This document shows positions 34,364 to 42,789 of a DNA stretch of 64,000 nucleotides, piece by piece. The position numbers and the translations under genes are program-made. Origin of the DNA: Bacillus timonensis (lineage in GTDB: Bacteria > Bacillota > Bacilli > Bacillales > Bacillaceae_L); NCBI GenBank assembly GCA_020171895.1, contig JAIVAN010000003.1, positions 620,001-684,000 of the forward strand, given 5' to 3'. Position 1 is the first letter of the stretch. Each line of letters begins with the position of its first letter. The notes under the pieces were generated by a model. That model did no database searches and was not told the DNA's origin. It worked only from the letters and a program-made list of their open reading frames with translations.

Positions 34364-35293
34364 TTAAATTTCCTTTCTTTCTTCTTCTAGTAATTGGATA
34401 AGTAAATTTGGATAGTCTGTTATTATTCCGTCCACATTTAGTTCAATTAATTGTCTCATTGTCTTCTCATCATTAATCGTCCAAAAGTGAATCGCAATAT
34501 TTCGCTCTCTTACCCTTTTTATTAATCTTTCAGTCGCTAAGTCAACCCTTCCTACTTTTACTGGTATTTGAACAGCATGTCTTTTAAGCGGTAATAATCT
34601 GTCCAAATGTATTTTATGTAAAAAGAGAAAATACTTAATCGTTTCTACACCTGTACCAACTGGAATTTTCCCATCTGTTTTTGAAGCAAATCTTTCAAGA
34701 CTATTATCATTGAATGATCCAACAATAACTCTTTTTTTCATCTTGTATTTCTTAATCAATTTCGCTACTTCCGCTTCTAGTTTTTTGTTTGGATCCTTCA
34801 GCTCAATTACTAATGGAACATTCCTAATTTGTTTGAAGACTTCTTCTAATGTTGGTATTGTAACTCCTTTATTTCTAAATGGATAAGCCCCCTTCTCCAA
34901 TTTCAATCTATATCCAGCATCTAATTTTTTAATTTGTTCAAGAGTGAGTTTATTCACATAACCTGTGCCATTTGTTGTACGATCAACAGTTTCATCGTGA
35001 ATGACTACTACATGACCATCCTTTGACATCCTTACATCTAACTCAATAGCATCTACTCCAATTTTTTCTGCTACACGAAATGCCAACATAGTATTTTCGG
35101 GGGCTAAGCCAGCTCCACCACGGTGAGCTATGACTAAAGGCCTCTCTCCCTCACGAAGAAAAGCTGTATTTGATTGTTTTGAAACAGGTAAAAATTGAAT
35201 GGTTATAAAAAATAGACCAATTAGAAAAACAGCAATCGCAAGCCTAAAATATATAGGAATTATTCGATTTTTATCTTTATTTATTTTCATCAT
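34364..35293 (-). CDS. Membrane-anchored glycerophosphodiester phosphodiesterase
   Basis: 309-residue GDPD-family protein. One N-terminal transmembrane anchor (about residues 14-36) precedes the TIM-barrel domain. The catalytic motif is IAHRGGAGLAPENT near 55-69, followed by ELDVRMSKDGHVVVIHDETVDRTT, which supplies the metal ligands and second histidine, then IELKDP (Glu/Lys). C-terminal FWTINDEKTM. It splits glycerophosphodiesters to glycerol 3-phosphate, probably on the outer membrane face. The ATG follows AAAGAGGG. Single gene. Confidence 0.9.
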   Translation of the reverse strand: MMKINKDKNRIIPIYFRLAIAVFLIGLFFITIQFLPVSKQSNTAFLREGERPLVIAHRGGAGLAPENTMLAFRVAEKIGVDAIELDVRMSKDGHVVVIHDETVDRTTNGTGYVNKLTLEQIKKLDAGYRLKLEKGAYPFRNKGVTIPTLEEVFKQIRNVPLVIELKDPNKKLEAEVAKLIKKYKMKKRVIVGSFNDNSLERFASKTDGKIPVGTGVETIKYFLFLHKIHLDRLLPLKRHAVQIPVKVGRVDLATERLIKRVRERNIAIHFWTINDEKTMRQLIELNVDGIITDYPNLLIQLLEEERKEI

Positions 35294-35480
35294 GATTCCC
35301 TCTTTTTTAAAAGAAAGTTTGTTAAAAATATTATGCTAATAATGGAAAGAATTATTAATAAAACATATGGCATTTATACGAATATTTTTATGTTATATCG
35401 CAAAGTTTATGTCTTGCGCATCTTAATTCGAATCATATTTTTATCAAAAGAGGGAAAAAGTAGAATTAGGAGGTGTAATC

Positions 35481-35726
35481 ATGACGACTAGCCCATACTT
35501 ATGTCCAAACTGTAAGACCAACCGTACGCGCTTTAATATTATTGAACAAATTGCCAAACCAATTAAGGTAGACCCACAAACCGGAGACGTCGTCCAACAG
35601 TATAGTAACGATACACTTGATCCGTTTCACATTCCATACCGTGGACCATCCTACAAGGTTCAGTGTGGAGCATGCGGACTAATAGAGGATGAATTAACCT
35701 TCGTAAAAAGAGCACAGAATAATTAG
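35481..35726 (+). CDS. Small zinc-ribbon protein, hypothetical
   Basis: 81-residue protein with two CxxC knuckles (CPNC at residues 8-11 and CGAC near 62-65), so a probable zinc ribbon. The middle part (QIAKPIKVDPQTGDVV) is polar. I recognise it as a conserved Bacillus type without a named function. The ATG has AGGAGGTG at 7 bases. A very strong terminator follows at 35765-35803. Confidence 0.8.
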   Translation: MTTSPYLCPNCKTNRTRFNIIEQIAKPIKVDPQTGDVVQQYSNDTLDPFHIPYRGPSYKVQCGACGLIEDELTFVKRAQNN

Positions 35727-35764
35727 AACTTGAAATAAAAAGGCTTAGAAAGTTTATAAAAACA

Positions 35765-35803
35765 GAAAGAAGGTGACTAATTAAGCAGTCACCTTCTTTC
35801 TTT
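35765..35803 (+). terminator. Terminator of the zinc-ribbon gene
   Basis: Perfect 14-bp stem GAAAGAAGGTGACT / AGTCACCTTCTTTC with 8-base loop and trailing T residues; can work in both directions. Confidence 0.85.
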
Positions 35804-35867
35804 ACTATTTGTATTTTTCAACAATAAATCTTTAGTTCTATCAATTCTAAATTTAACAAATACAGAA

Positions 35868-36014
35868 TTACTCACTATTTTGATCTGTATTGAAGAACAT
35901 CTCTTTTTTTGTCTTTCTTGTCTGTTTTCTTACATTATTGTCTTCAAAGTTTGATCCCATTTTACCATCTGACTCATAACTTAATTTATAGTCTATTGAT
36001 TTCTTCTTTTTCAT
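35868..36014 (-). CDS. Small basic protein, hypothetical
   Basis: 48-residue highly charged peptide (MKKKKSIDYKLSYESDG..., then a Lys/Arg-rich stretch VRKQTRKTKKEM and FFNTDQNSE). The ATG has GAGGTGAT 5 bases upstream, which supports it as a real gene in an otherwise empty interval (35804-36172). No family recognised. Short basic proteins of this type are common in Bacillus spores, but that is only a resemblance. Confidence 0.65.
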   Translation of the reverse strand: MKKKKSIDYKLSYESDGKMGSNFEDNNVRKQTRKTKKEMFFNTDQNSE

Positions 36015-36172
36015 GTAATCACCTCATTAAACACAATCTCTATTTATTTTACTCACCTATTCCAAATTCATTCATTTTTTCTTTTTAATTGTAAAATATA
36101 AGGATTTAACGAGTAAACTATACTTCTAATGCAAATATGATTTCACTTTCTATTTTTCGAGTGAGATAGTAC

Positions 36173-37315
36173 CTACGGTGCCGCATGAAAGGAACCACTT
36201 AGAATCTTAGGCTCTCCATTTTCATATCCAAATTCAAATTTCACCAAATAAGTATCTTCTATTACCTGATTTTTGATCTGTTTTTCAATCGTTAAGTAAC
36301 AGTTTATTGAAACGGAATAATCATTTCTATTTTCTAATACCATTTCATCTACTGTGAGCGATCTAGCATTTTCATACATTTTCTTAAAATCTTCAAAAGG
36401 TAATTGCTCTTTCCATTGAATTCCCATTAAAGAATAAGCATCACTAAACCGCTTATTGTTTATCCAATTAAAATAACTAGCAATATTATACAACGCCGTT
36501 TCCTCTAAGATTTCCACTTTACTTGGGTCTAACTTTTTAGATATAACGCTACCTTCATCTAAAGAGACAATTGGGTTATTTGACCATTCCTTCACAATGG
36601 ACAACACTTGTACAACTGGGATACTGAAACCAATTGTACCATCTTCTATAACAGCAGAATTAATCCCAATAACTTTTCCACTCCTTTTATCAATCAATGG
36701 ACCTCCGCTATTCCCTTGCGAAATCGGCGCAGAAATTTGATAGACATCTTCATAATTGTATGGAGGTATATCAAATTCCCTACCAATACCACTTATAATT
36801 CCAACCGTCACAGTATTTTGAAAACCTAAAGGGCTTCCAAGTGCAATAACTTCATCCCCAACCTCTGATAGATCATATTCTACTAGGTCGGCTGGAGACA
36901 CATCTTTTAAGCCTTCCACACGAATGACAGCAATGTCGATTTCATCACTAATCCCAATAACACGACCACTATAACCTTTTGATTTTGAAGTTCTTATTTT
37001 TACGTATGAATGCCCACTTACTACATGTGCATTCGTAATGATGTCACCTTTTTCGTTATATAAAAACCCAGATCCAATCGAACCATCATCTAATTCAATC
37101 ATCACTACGGTCTTTTGAGTTCGTTCAATAATCGATTTAATATCCATCTTTTTTTGATTCTGAAGGTTATTTTCCTTTTTTGTGTTCTCTATTAAATTTT
37201 GCGGTGGCTTATCCAAGGCATTTACAAATGGATTGTTTAAGAAAAACAACACTAGTAAACCTGTAATGACTAGCGATAGATATAATGATATACTTAAAAA
37301 CCATTTTACATTCAT
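36173..37315 (-). CDS. Membrane-anchored HtrA-like serine protease without PDZ
   Basis: 380-residue trypsin-like protease. An N-terminal transmembrane anchor (about residues 5-28) precedes the protease domain at 60-240. The catalytic triad is visible: H97 (TNAHVVSG), D127 (DIDIAVIRVEG region) and S203 (SQGNSGGPL). The C-terminal 130 residues have no PDZ motif but look like a mixed alpha/beta accessory domain (SYFNWINNKRFSDAYSLM), perhaps of the NTF2-like type. It is likely a surface quality-control protease facing outside the cell. The ATG at 37315 has GGGATAATA upstream. Single gene. Confidence 0.85.
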   Translation of the reverse strand: MNVKWFLSISLYLSLVITGLLVLFFLNNPFVNALDKPPQNLIENTKKENNLQNQKKMDIKSIIERTQKTVVMIELDDGSIGSGFLYNEKGDIITNAHVVSGHSYVKIRTSKSKGYSGRVIGISDEIDIAVIRVEGLKDVSPADLVEYDLSEVGDEVIALGSPLGFQNTVTVGIISGIGREFDIPPYNYEDVYQISAPISQGNSGGPLIDKRSGKVIGINSAVIEDGTIGFSIPVVQVLSIVKEWSNNPIVSLDEGSVISKKLDPSKVEILEETALYNIASYFNWINNKRFSDAYSLMGIQWKEQLPFEDFKKMYENARSLTVDEMVLENRNDYSVSINCYLTIEKQIKNQVIEDTYLVKFEFGYENGEPKILSGSFHAAP

Positions 37316-37514
37316 TATTATCCCTTCCTGACAAATAGTATGATTTTAAGTATACATTTTTCGACACTATTCCTCTAGGGCATCCCTTATATTCGACAAG
37401 AAATGAAACAAAGGTAATACTTTTGTAATATTTTTAAGAAAAGACTAGCAAATTATGACAATATTCAGTATTCTAAAAGTACCATCTTTATTATTATAAG
37501 GAGTAACTAATAGA

Positions 37515-38798
37515 ATGCATCCTACCGTTGAAGATTTAATCATCAATATGTTTTTTATTGTGATTCCTCTTTTGTTATATCAGGTATTCAATTTCAATCA
37601 TATTCAACATAATAAGGCTCATAAGTTATTTATTTTTGGATCTTCAAGTGTTGTATTACTTCTATGTATGATATTTCCAATTGAATTAAACAATGGTTTT
37701 ATTTTCGATCTAAGACAAGTACCATTAATCATTGCCTTTCTATACGGTGGTTATAAGGTAGGATTGGGTATTTATATTATTTTAATTTTTATACGATTTT
37801 TACTTGGTGGACAAGGATTTGTAGGTGCTTTTGTAGATAATACATTACTTTTAATTATTTTGCTTTGTATTAAAAACATCTATACAGGAAGTAAAATTCA
37901 AAAGAAACTTGTCATTTTATTCTTACTATCTACTCTTAATTTTCTTATTACAATTAGTCTATTTTTTGTTCTTGAAGGGTTAAATTTTTTTAAAGCATTT
38001 ATTGCTCTAGAAGCTAAAATATATTTTGCAAAGCTCGGTACAATCTTTTTAATTGCTTATTTCATTGAAATGATCAGAAAAAACATTTTATTAAGTGAAC
38101 AAATTAAGCATACTGAAAAGTCCGTTATCGTTAGTCAGCTTGCTGCATCAATTTCTCACGAAGTTAGAAATCCATTAACTGTTTCTCGTGGCTTTATACA
38201 ACTATTAAAAGAAGATAATATTCCAGCCTCTAAAAAGTCTCAATTCTTTAACTTAGTAATTAATGAAATTGATCGGGCAATTGCGATTATTACTGATTAT
38301 TTAACCTTTGCAAAACCTTCAGAAGATAAACTAGAATTACTTATGCTAGACAGAGAATTAGAACATGTTATCGAGATGATTACTCCAATGGCAAATATGC
38401 AGTCTGTTATTATAAAAAAGGAATTGTTGTGTAAAGAAAATGAAAACGTATTAGGAGATCGTCAACGTTTTCATCAATCTATGCTAAACCTTTTGAAAAA
38501 CAGCGTTGAAGCAATGCCAAATGGCGGTGTACTATTTGTTACACTATCTTCTCAAAAATCACAAGTCACTATTACAATTGAAGATAACGGTATTGGAATG
38601 TCAACCACTCAACTTAAAAATCTAGGAAAACCTTATTTTTCATCAAAGGAAACTGGCACTGGCTTAGGAATGATGGTGGTCTATAGTATTATCGAGTCGA
38701 TGAAGGGAACAATTCAAGTTAAAAGTTCAGTTGGTACAGGCACTACTTTTATCATACAATTACCAAAAGCCGTTAACTCTTATACAGAAATAGCTTAA
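37515..38798 (+). CDS. Membrane sensor histidine kinase (KinB-like, 5TM)
   Basis: 427-residue histidine kinase. Residues 1-190 hold about six hydrophobic helices with a 5TMR-LYT-type pattern (DLRQVPLIIAFLYGGYKVG and GLGIYIILIFIRFLLGGQG). The HisKA phosphoacceptor lies in SISHEVRNPLTVSRGFIQLL near residue 215. The ATPase domain has N box (NLLKNSVEAM), G1 (DNGIGM) and G2 (GTGLGMMVVYSII). This is the architecture of the sporulation kinase KinB of B. subtilis, which feeds Spo0F. No kapB or regulator gene is adjacent. Terminator at 38797-38832. Confidence 0.88.
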   Translation: MHPTVEDLIINMFFIVIPLLLYQVFNFNHIQHNKAHKLFIFGSSSVVLLLCMIFPIELNNGFIFDLRQVPLIIAFLYGGYKVGLGIYIILIFIRFLLGGQGFVGAFVDNTLLLIILLCIKNIYTGSKIQKKLVILFLLSTLNFLITISLFFVLEGLNFFKAFIALEAKIYFAKLGTIFLIAYFIEMIRKNILLSEQIKHTEKSVIVSQLAASISHEVRNPLTVSRGFIQLLKEDNIPASKKSQFFNLVINEIDRAIAIITDYLTFAKPSEDKLELLMLDRELEHVIEMITPMANMQSVIIKKELLCKENENVLGDRQRFHQSMLNLLKNSVEAMPNGGVLFVTLSSQKSQVTITIEDNGIGMSTTQLKNLGKPYFSSKETGTGLGMMVVYSIIESMKGTIQVKSSVGTGTTFIIQLPKAVNSYTEIA

Positions 38799-38832
38799 AC
38801 AAACCAATTCTTATAGAATTGGTTTGTTTTTT
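38797..38832 (+). terminator. Terminator of the KinB-like gene
   Basis: AAACAAACCAATTC TTATA GAATTGGTTTGTTT followed by TTTAC; overlaps the stop codon. Confidence 0.85.
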
Positions 38833-39002
38833 ACTCTTCCATCTCAAATCAATACAATGTTATCCTTTGATTACTGAAGAAAACATTAAAAAGTAGCAAT
38901 CATCATTATACTGTTATAAACAAATGAAAAAAATCCCATAAATAGAATACGATCTATTGTTTAAAATAAGAAAAGTTTAACATCATAAAGGAGGCAAAAA
39001 AA

Positions 39003-39188
39003 TTGTTGAAAAATCAAAAGAATAACGAAAATAGTAGCACTAAAATCGCTGGTAGAAGCTACCAAGTTGATGATTATGAAGGTTCAAATGAACTTTCTGC
39101 TGGTTTAGCTGAAACACATGAGCAAGTCAGTGACACACTTACAGAAGGAACAATTGATCAAAATAAGGATTTGCACCAAGAAGGATGA
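39003..39188 (+). CDS. YozQ/DUF4025-like small protein
   Basis: 61-residue acidic protein with KIAGRSYQVDDYEGSNELSAGLAETHEQVSDTLTEGT, the pattern of the small YozQ (DUF4025) family of Bacillus; I only remember the family and not a function. The TTG start follows AAAGGAGG at about 8 bases. The last four codons and the stop lie within the start of repeat copy 4 (from 39171), so the C terminus (LHQEG) is encoded by repeat sequence. Confidence 0.75.
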   Translation: MLKNQKNNENSSTKIAGRSYQVDDYEGSNELSAGLAETHEQVSDTLTEGTIDQNKDLHQEG

Positions 39189-39405
39189 AAATGTGTACTT
39201 GTTTCTTTTGTGAATTATAGAGTGTTGGATCTAAGTACTTCAGAAGTGTTAATCGGAGTGGAAGAATCGAGACTCCTGCGGGAAATGCGCCGGCCCCCGT
39301 ACCCCACAGACGCAGTCGAGTAGGCTCAAGTGGCGCCCCACGGAAAGCGAGAGTTCTGCAACGGAGATTAACAACCCAAGTAGAGTTTTGTATTTTCAGG
39401 GCAGA
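39171..39405 (+). repeat. GC-rich intergenic repeat, copy 4 (tandem triplet)
   Basis: First of three head-to-tail units. It opens with TTGCACCAAGAAGGATGAAA, inside the 3' end of the YozQ-like gene, then has the GC core (GTGTTAATCGGAGTGGAAG, GAGACTCCTGCGGGAAATGC, GGCTCAAGTGGCGCCCC) and ends TTGTATTTTCAGGGCAG. Confidence 0.85.
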
Positions 39406-39661
39406 GACTACCATGCAATTTGTGAATTGCACCATGAAGGATGAAAATGCGAACTTGATTTTGGGGTTTATAGAATGTTGGATTTTAAATAATTTATGCG
39501 TGTTAACCGAAGAGGAAGGACCGAGACTCCTGCGGGAAATGCGCTGGACTGGAGACCCCACAGGCGAAGCCGAGGAGGCTCCAGGAGCGCCCCGCGGAAA
39601 GCGAGTGTCCTGCAGCGAAGGTTAACACCCCATGTTGAAGGTAAAGAATTGTATTTTCAGG
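39406..39661 (+). repeat. GC-rich intergenic repeat, copy 5 (tandem triplet)
   Basis: Second unit, about 256 bp, from the ACCATGCAATTTG boundary to TTGTATTTTCAGGG. The core differs from copy 4 at scattered sites (for example GACTGGAGACCCCACAGG). Open frames on both strands here are repeat-derived and not genes. Confidence 0.85.
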
Positions 39662-39916
39662 GTAGACTTCCATGCAATGTAAGAATTGCACCATGAAGAA
39701 TGAAAATGTGTACTGGATTTTTGCGTTTATAGAATGTTGGCTTTTAAGTACTTTCTGCGTGTTAACCGAAGAAGAAGGACCGAGACTCCTGCAGGAGATG
39801 TGCCGGACTTGAGACCCCACAGGCGCAGCCGAGGAGGCTCAAGTGGCACCCTGCGGAAAGCGAGAGTCCTGCAACGAAGGTTAATACACCTTATAAAGCG
39901 TCGTATTTTCAGGGTA
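39662..39916 (+). repeat. GC-rich intergenic repeat, copy 6 (tandem triplet)
   Basis: Third unit, from TAGACTTCCATGCAATG to GTCGTATTTTCAGGGTAG. The interval 39189-39938 contains only these repeats and no gene. Confidence 0.85.
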
Positions 39917-39938
39917 GCTTAAATGATTAAAAATAGCA

Positions 39939-39974
39939 AAAAGAACTTATCTAACTAAAGATAAGTTCTTTTTA
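39939..39974 (-). terminator. Terminator of ypmS
   Basis: AAAAGAACTTATCT AACTAA AGATAAGTTCTTTT, perfect 14-bp stem next to the ypmS stop codon. Confidence 0.85.
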
Positions 39975-40562
39975 CTATCTATTTTTTAAAGGAACGATTA
40001 ATTTTAATAAAATCTGGTTATTTTCTAGATCAAACTTGTCTACTTTAACCGATACGTCACTCTTTAATTTCATATCTGTCATTTTCACATATACTATTTG
40101 CTCTTTTGGATCAATCTCTACCCATGTCGGAAGACTGTACTTATCATTAATATATTTGAGCACATAAGATACAGGTAGCCTCAATTGTCCTAATGATATA
40201 GACTCTTGCTTTAAAATAAGGTTTCCATATTTATCTACCACAGGTTCAAATGCCATAACAATGTCAATCTCTTTATTAAATGCTACGATGGTCCCAATTA
40301 AATTAACCTGATTAGTTAACTCTACTCGATAATCAAGTGATTTCCCTTTCGATTGCTTCTGCAGATAATCATTAATAAGTAGTGTTAAATCATCTTTATT
40401 TGAACTTATTGATAATTCAACACCTTCTGGACTTTTTAATTTTAAGTCTTTTTCAACGCTTTCTCTCGGGATAAAAATTAAGCTAATGATTAAACTTATT
40501 ACAACTATATTAATTATTGCAATCGTTATAAATAAGCTTTTCCAATTTTTAAAATATTTCAT
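39975..40562 (-). CDS. ypmS: YpmS family protein (DUF2140)
   Basis: 195-residue protein with one N-terminal transmembrane anchor (about residues 11-31, IINIVVISLIISLIFIP) and an extracellular domain containing VELTNQVNLIGTIVAFNKEI and LPTWVEIDPKEQIVYVKM. This is the DUF2140/YpmS family. It follows the ypmR-like gene by 35 bases on the same strand, as in B. subtilis. No biochemical function known. Confidence 0.85.
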   Translation of the reverse strand: MKYFKNWKSLFITIAIINIVVISLIISLIFIPRESVEKDLKLKSPEGVELSISSNKDDLTLLINDYLQKQSKGKSLDYRVELTNQVNLIGTIVAFNKEIDIVMAFEPVVDKYGNLILKQESISLGQLRLPVSYVLKYINDKYSLPTWVEIDPKEQIVYVKMTDMKLKSDVSVKVDKFDLENNQILLKLIVPLKNR

Positions 40563-40597
40563 AATGATGCTCCTATTTAGAAATGAAATCTATAAAT

Positions 40598-41380
40598 TTA
40601 TTCTTTAATGGTATCGAAAATCCGTTTAGCTATTAATTCATAACCTCTTGTATTTGGATGAAACTCATCTTTGTACAGCAATTTCTCTTCACTACTGATG
40701 AATATATCGTCTACTGGGACAAAAGTTGTACCTTCATATTGACTTAATACTTCAATGCTCTTATTGTTCCATGTTTGTACAACTAAATTTAATTCATTTA
40801 ATAAGTCTAGAAAAGAATAGAAAGGATTGTATAATCCAACTAAAACAATTTCACATGTTGTATTTAGCCCTCTAATTTCTTCTAGAATATCATTTAACCT
40901 ATCTCCATAATCTTCCTGTTCATCTTCAAAGGTTTCAAAAGAAAGGTTAAAAATATTTTCTTTTGTCACTTTCATCATATCATTTCCACCTATAGTAATG
41001 ATAACAATATCTGCCTCAGCGATAGAACCTTTAATTTCGTTGTTCTTCAATCTCTTCAACAAATCTGTTGTTTTATGGCCTTTAACCCCGAAATTTTTAG
41101 TATCAACTGTTTTAATCGTTTTTTCATTAACCAAATAATCTTCTAGGAAAAATAAATAGCCACCATTTTTAGTTGTGTCACCGATACCTTCTGTTAAAGA
41201 ATCACCTATTCCAACTATTTTTAACTCCTGTAAAAAGAACTGAGAAGGTGCATGGACTTTCTCTCTAAGAACATGCTTACTCTCAGGGACTAAACTTACT
41301 TTTTCGGCCTGTGAACTGCATGAACTTATTATGAACAAACTAAAACACAAAAAGCAAATTACTGAATATGTCCTTAGCAT
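40598..41380 (-). CDS. ypmR: SGNH/GDSL lipoprotein hydrolase (YpmR)
   Basis: 260-residue surface lipoprotein. The signal peptide ends at the lipobox ISSC (cysteine near residue 21). The SGNH hydrolase domain has block I GIGDSLTEGIGD, block III GGNDMM and block V with DEFHPNTRGYE, giving the Ser-Asp-His triad. It is probably an esterase acting on cell-envelope lipids or polymers. Upstream of ypmS on the same strand. ATG with AGGAGAAT upstream. Confidence 0.88.
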   Translation of the reverse strand: MLRTYSVICFLCFSLFIISSCSSQAEKVSLVPESKHVLREKVHAPSQFFLQELKIVGIGDSLTEGIGDTTKNGGYLFFLEDYLVNEKTIKTVDTKNFGVKGHKTTDLLKRLKNNEIKGSIAEADIVIITIGGNDMMKVTKENIFNLSFETFEDEQEDYGDRLNDILEEIRGLNTTCEIVLVGLYNPFYSFLDLLNELNLVVQTWNNKSIEVLSQYEGTTFVPVDDIFISSEEKLLYKDEFHPNTRGYELIAKRIFDTIKE

Positions 41381-41553
41381 ATATTCTCCTTTTTATTAAA
41401 GCTATTAAACTATCAAATTATTAATGTATTATATCATAAACAATTTAACTAAAAATAGAATCAATCATTCGTTATCAAATAAATATTAAATATCTATTTA
41501 TACATTTGGAAAAGATATATATACAACAAATTAAATTTCTGGAGAGTGAGCTT

Positions 41554-41700
41554 ATGAGTTTAAATAAAGAAAAAAAATCGAATGAAATATCTCAACTAAA
41601 CAGTCTTGAAATTGAGCAATGCCAGACATTAAATAATAATGAATTGTTTTGGAAAGAACTAGTAACTATTGTTGAAGAAGGAATTCAGGAAGAAAACTAA
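41554..41700 (+). CDS. Small hypothetical protein
   Basis: 48-residue polar peptide (MSLNKEKKSNEISQLNSL...), no signal peptide, no family recognised. GGAGAGTGAG precedes this ATG; a further in-frame ATG 48 bases upstream has no ribosome site. It lies between the divergent ypmR and the convergent ypmQ-like gene. Moderate confidence as a real gene. Confidence 0.55.
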   Translation: MSLNKEKKSNEISQLNSLEIEQCQTLNNNELFWKELVTIVEEGIQEEN

Positions 41701-41712
41701 TGCTAGGTACAT

Positions 41713-41737
41713 AAAAAAAGGGTTCTTATTGAACCCA
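41713..41737. terminator. Terminator of ypmQ and the small convergent gene
   Basis: GGGTTC TTATT GAACCC stem flanked by AAAAAAA on one side, which is a T-run for the minus-strand gene. Confidence 0.75.
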
Positions 41738-41739
41738 TT

Positions 41740-42312
41740 CTAATTAAGTGACTTTATATCTTGTATGATTTGCTCATATGGAGTATCTTCAACTCCACTA
41801 TAATCTTTAACGACAATTCCATCTTTATTTACAAGATAAAAAGAAGTACCATGCATAACTTGATCAGAATCTTTAGGCTTTAGAGCTAGAGTTTTAAAGT
41901 TTTTTTCTGCAAACTCTTTTATTTCTTCAGGAGAATAACCAGTTAGAAAATGCCAGTTTCCAAAATCTGCATCAAACTTCTGGCCAAACTCTTTTAATAT
42001 TGAAGGTGAATCAATTTCAGGGTCAACGGAAAAAGAAACGAATGTTACATCGAGTCCCTCTTCTTTAGCCATATTTTGCAATTTCGACATATGTGCAGTC
42101 ATAGGTGAACAAACAGTATCGCAATTAGTAAAAATAAAGTTAGCAACCCATACTTTATTTTTAAAATCTGATAATTGAACTTCTTCTTCATTTTGGTTGG
42201 TATATGAAAAACTGCTTACTTTCCAGTTTAATGGGTTTTCAATTTCATTGTTTGAACAAGCTGTTACTAGAAGCATTGTAATCATAATAAAAATAGTATA
42301 TATCTTATTCAC
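41740..42312 (-). CDS. ypmQ: SCO1/SenC family copper-chaperone lipoprotein (YpmQ)
   Basis: 190-residue thioredoxin-like lipoprotein. The signal peptide ends in a lipobox (VTACS, cysteine near residue 19). The copper-binding CxxxC motif is FTNCDTVCSP, and the distal histidine is in VMHGTSFYLV. SCO proteins deliver copper to the CuA site of cytochrome c oxidase at the outer face of the membrane. The synteny ypmQ-R-S is as in B. subtilis, though here a small gene separates ypmQ and ypmR. Start after AGGTAGGG. Confidence 0.9.
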   Translation of the reverse strand: MNKIYTIFIMITMLLVTACSNNEIENPLNWKVSSFSYTNQNEEEVQLSDFKNKVWVANFIFTNCDTVCSPMTAHMSKLQNMAKEEGLDVTFVSFSVDPEIDSPSILKEFGQKFDADFGNWHFLTGYSPEEIKEFAEKNFKTLALKPKDSDQVMHGTSFYLVNKDGIVVKDYSGVEDTPYEQIIQDIKSLN

Positions 42313-42465
42313 TTTTCCCTACCTCTTCCCTTTATGAATTCATAAAGTATACTAACAAAATTTCTAAAAGAGATAAAGTAAATAATTCTCCTATTATTAA
42401 CATAGATACGAATAGTCTTTATAAAATATTGAAAAAATACTATAGATATATAAGGAGGGAGCAAT

Positions 42466-42750
42466 TTGCAGTTATATTTCTCGCCTGAGCTAATGGCTAA
42501 CAATTATCAGTTACTAAATATTGTAGATCAAAATAACAACCCATTAGGATATGTTACCTTTTTGTTTGACCAAGAAAAAATGTATGTACATGGATTATGT
42601 GAAAATGAGGGGATATGTGAAGATTTTAAAGAGTTACTTAAGCCCTATTTAAAGGGCTTATCTAAAATCAAATCTGACCTAGATATATATGCTTACATTT
42701 CTGTTGGGGGTAAAAAAATAGACTGTGACATTGAAGAAGTCAAAAAATAA
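42466..42750 (+). CDS. Hypothetical protein
   Basis: 94-residue protein (MQLYFSPELMANNYQLLNIV, TFLFDQEKMYVHGLCENEG, IYAYISVGGKKIDCDIEEV) with alternating strand-like segments and no signal peptide. The TTG start has AAGGAGGGA upstream. No family recognised. It is divergent from ypmQ. Confidence 0.65.
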   Translation: MQLYFSPELMANNYQLLNIVDQNNNPLGYVTFLFDQEKMYVHGLCENEGICEDFKELLKPYLKGLSKIKSDLDIYAYISVGGKKIDCDIEEVKK

Positions 42751-42789
42751 AATATACTTTTTAAAATAACTATACTTCTCTTATTTACA

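Noticed and set aside
39139-39922. Several open frames of 62-140 residues on both strands
   Set aside because: All are translations of the tandem repeats 4-6; similar peptides (RVNRSGRTETPAG-type) appear in each copy.
42309-42503. Minus-strand frame of 64 residues upstream of ypmQ
   Set aside because: It overlaps the start of the plus-strand gene at 42466, which has a strong ribosome site; its composition is AT-derived (Ile, Phe, Tyr rich).
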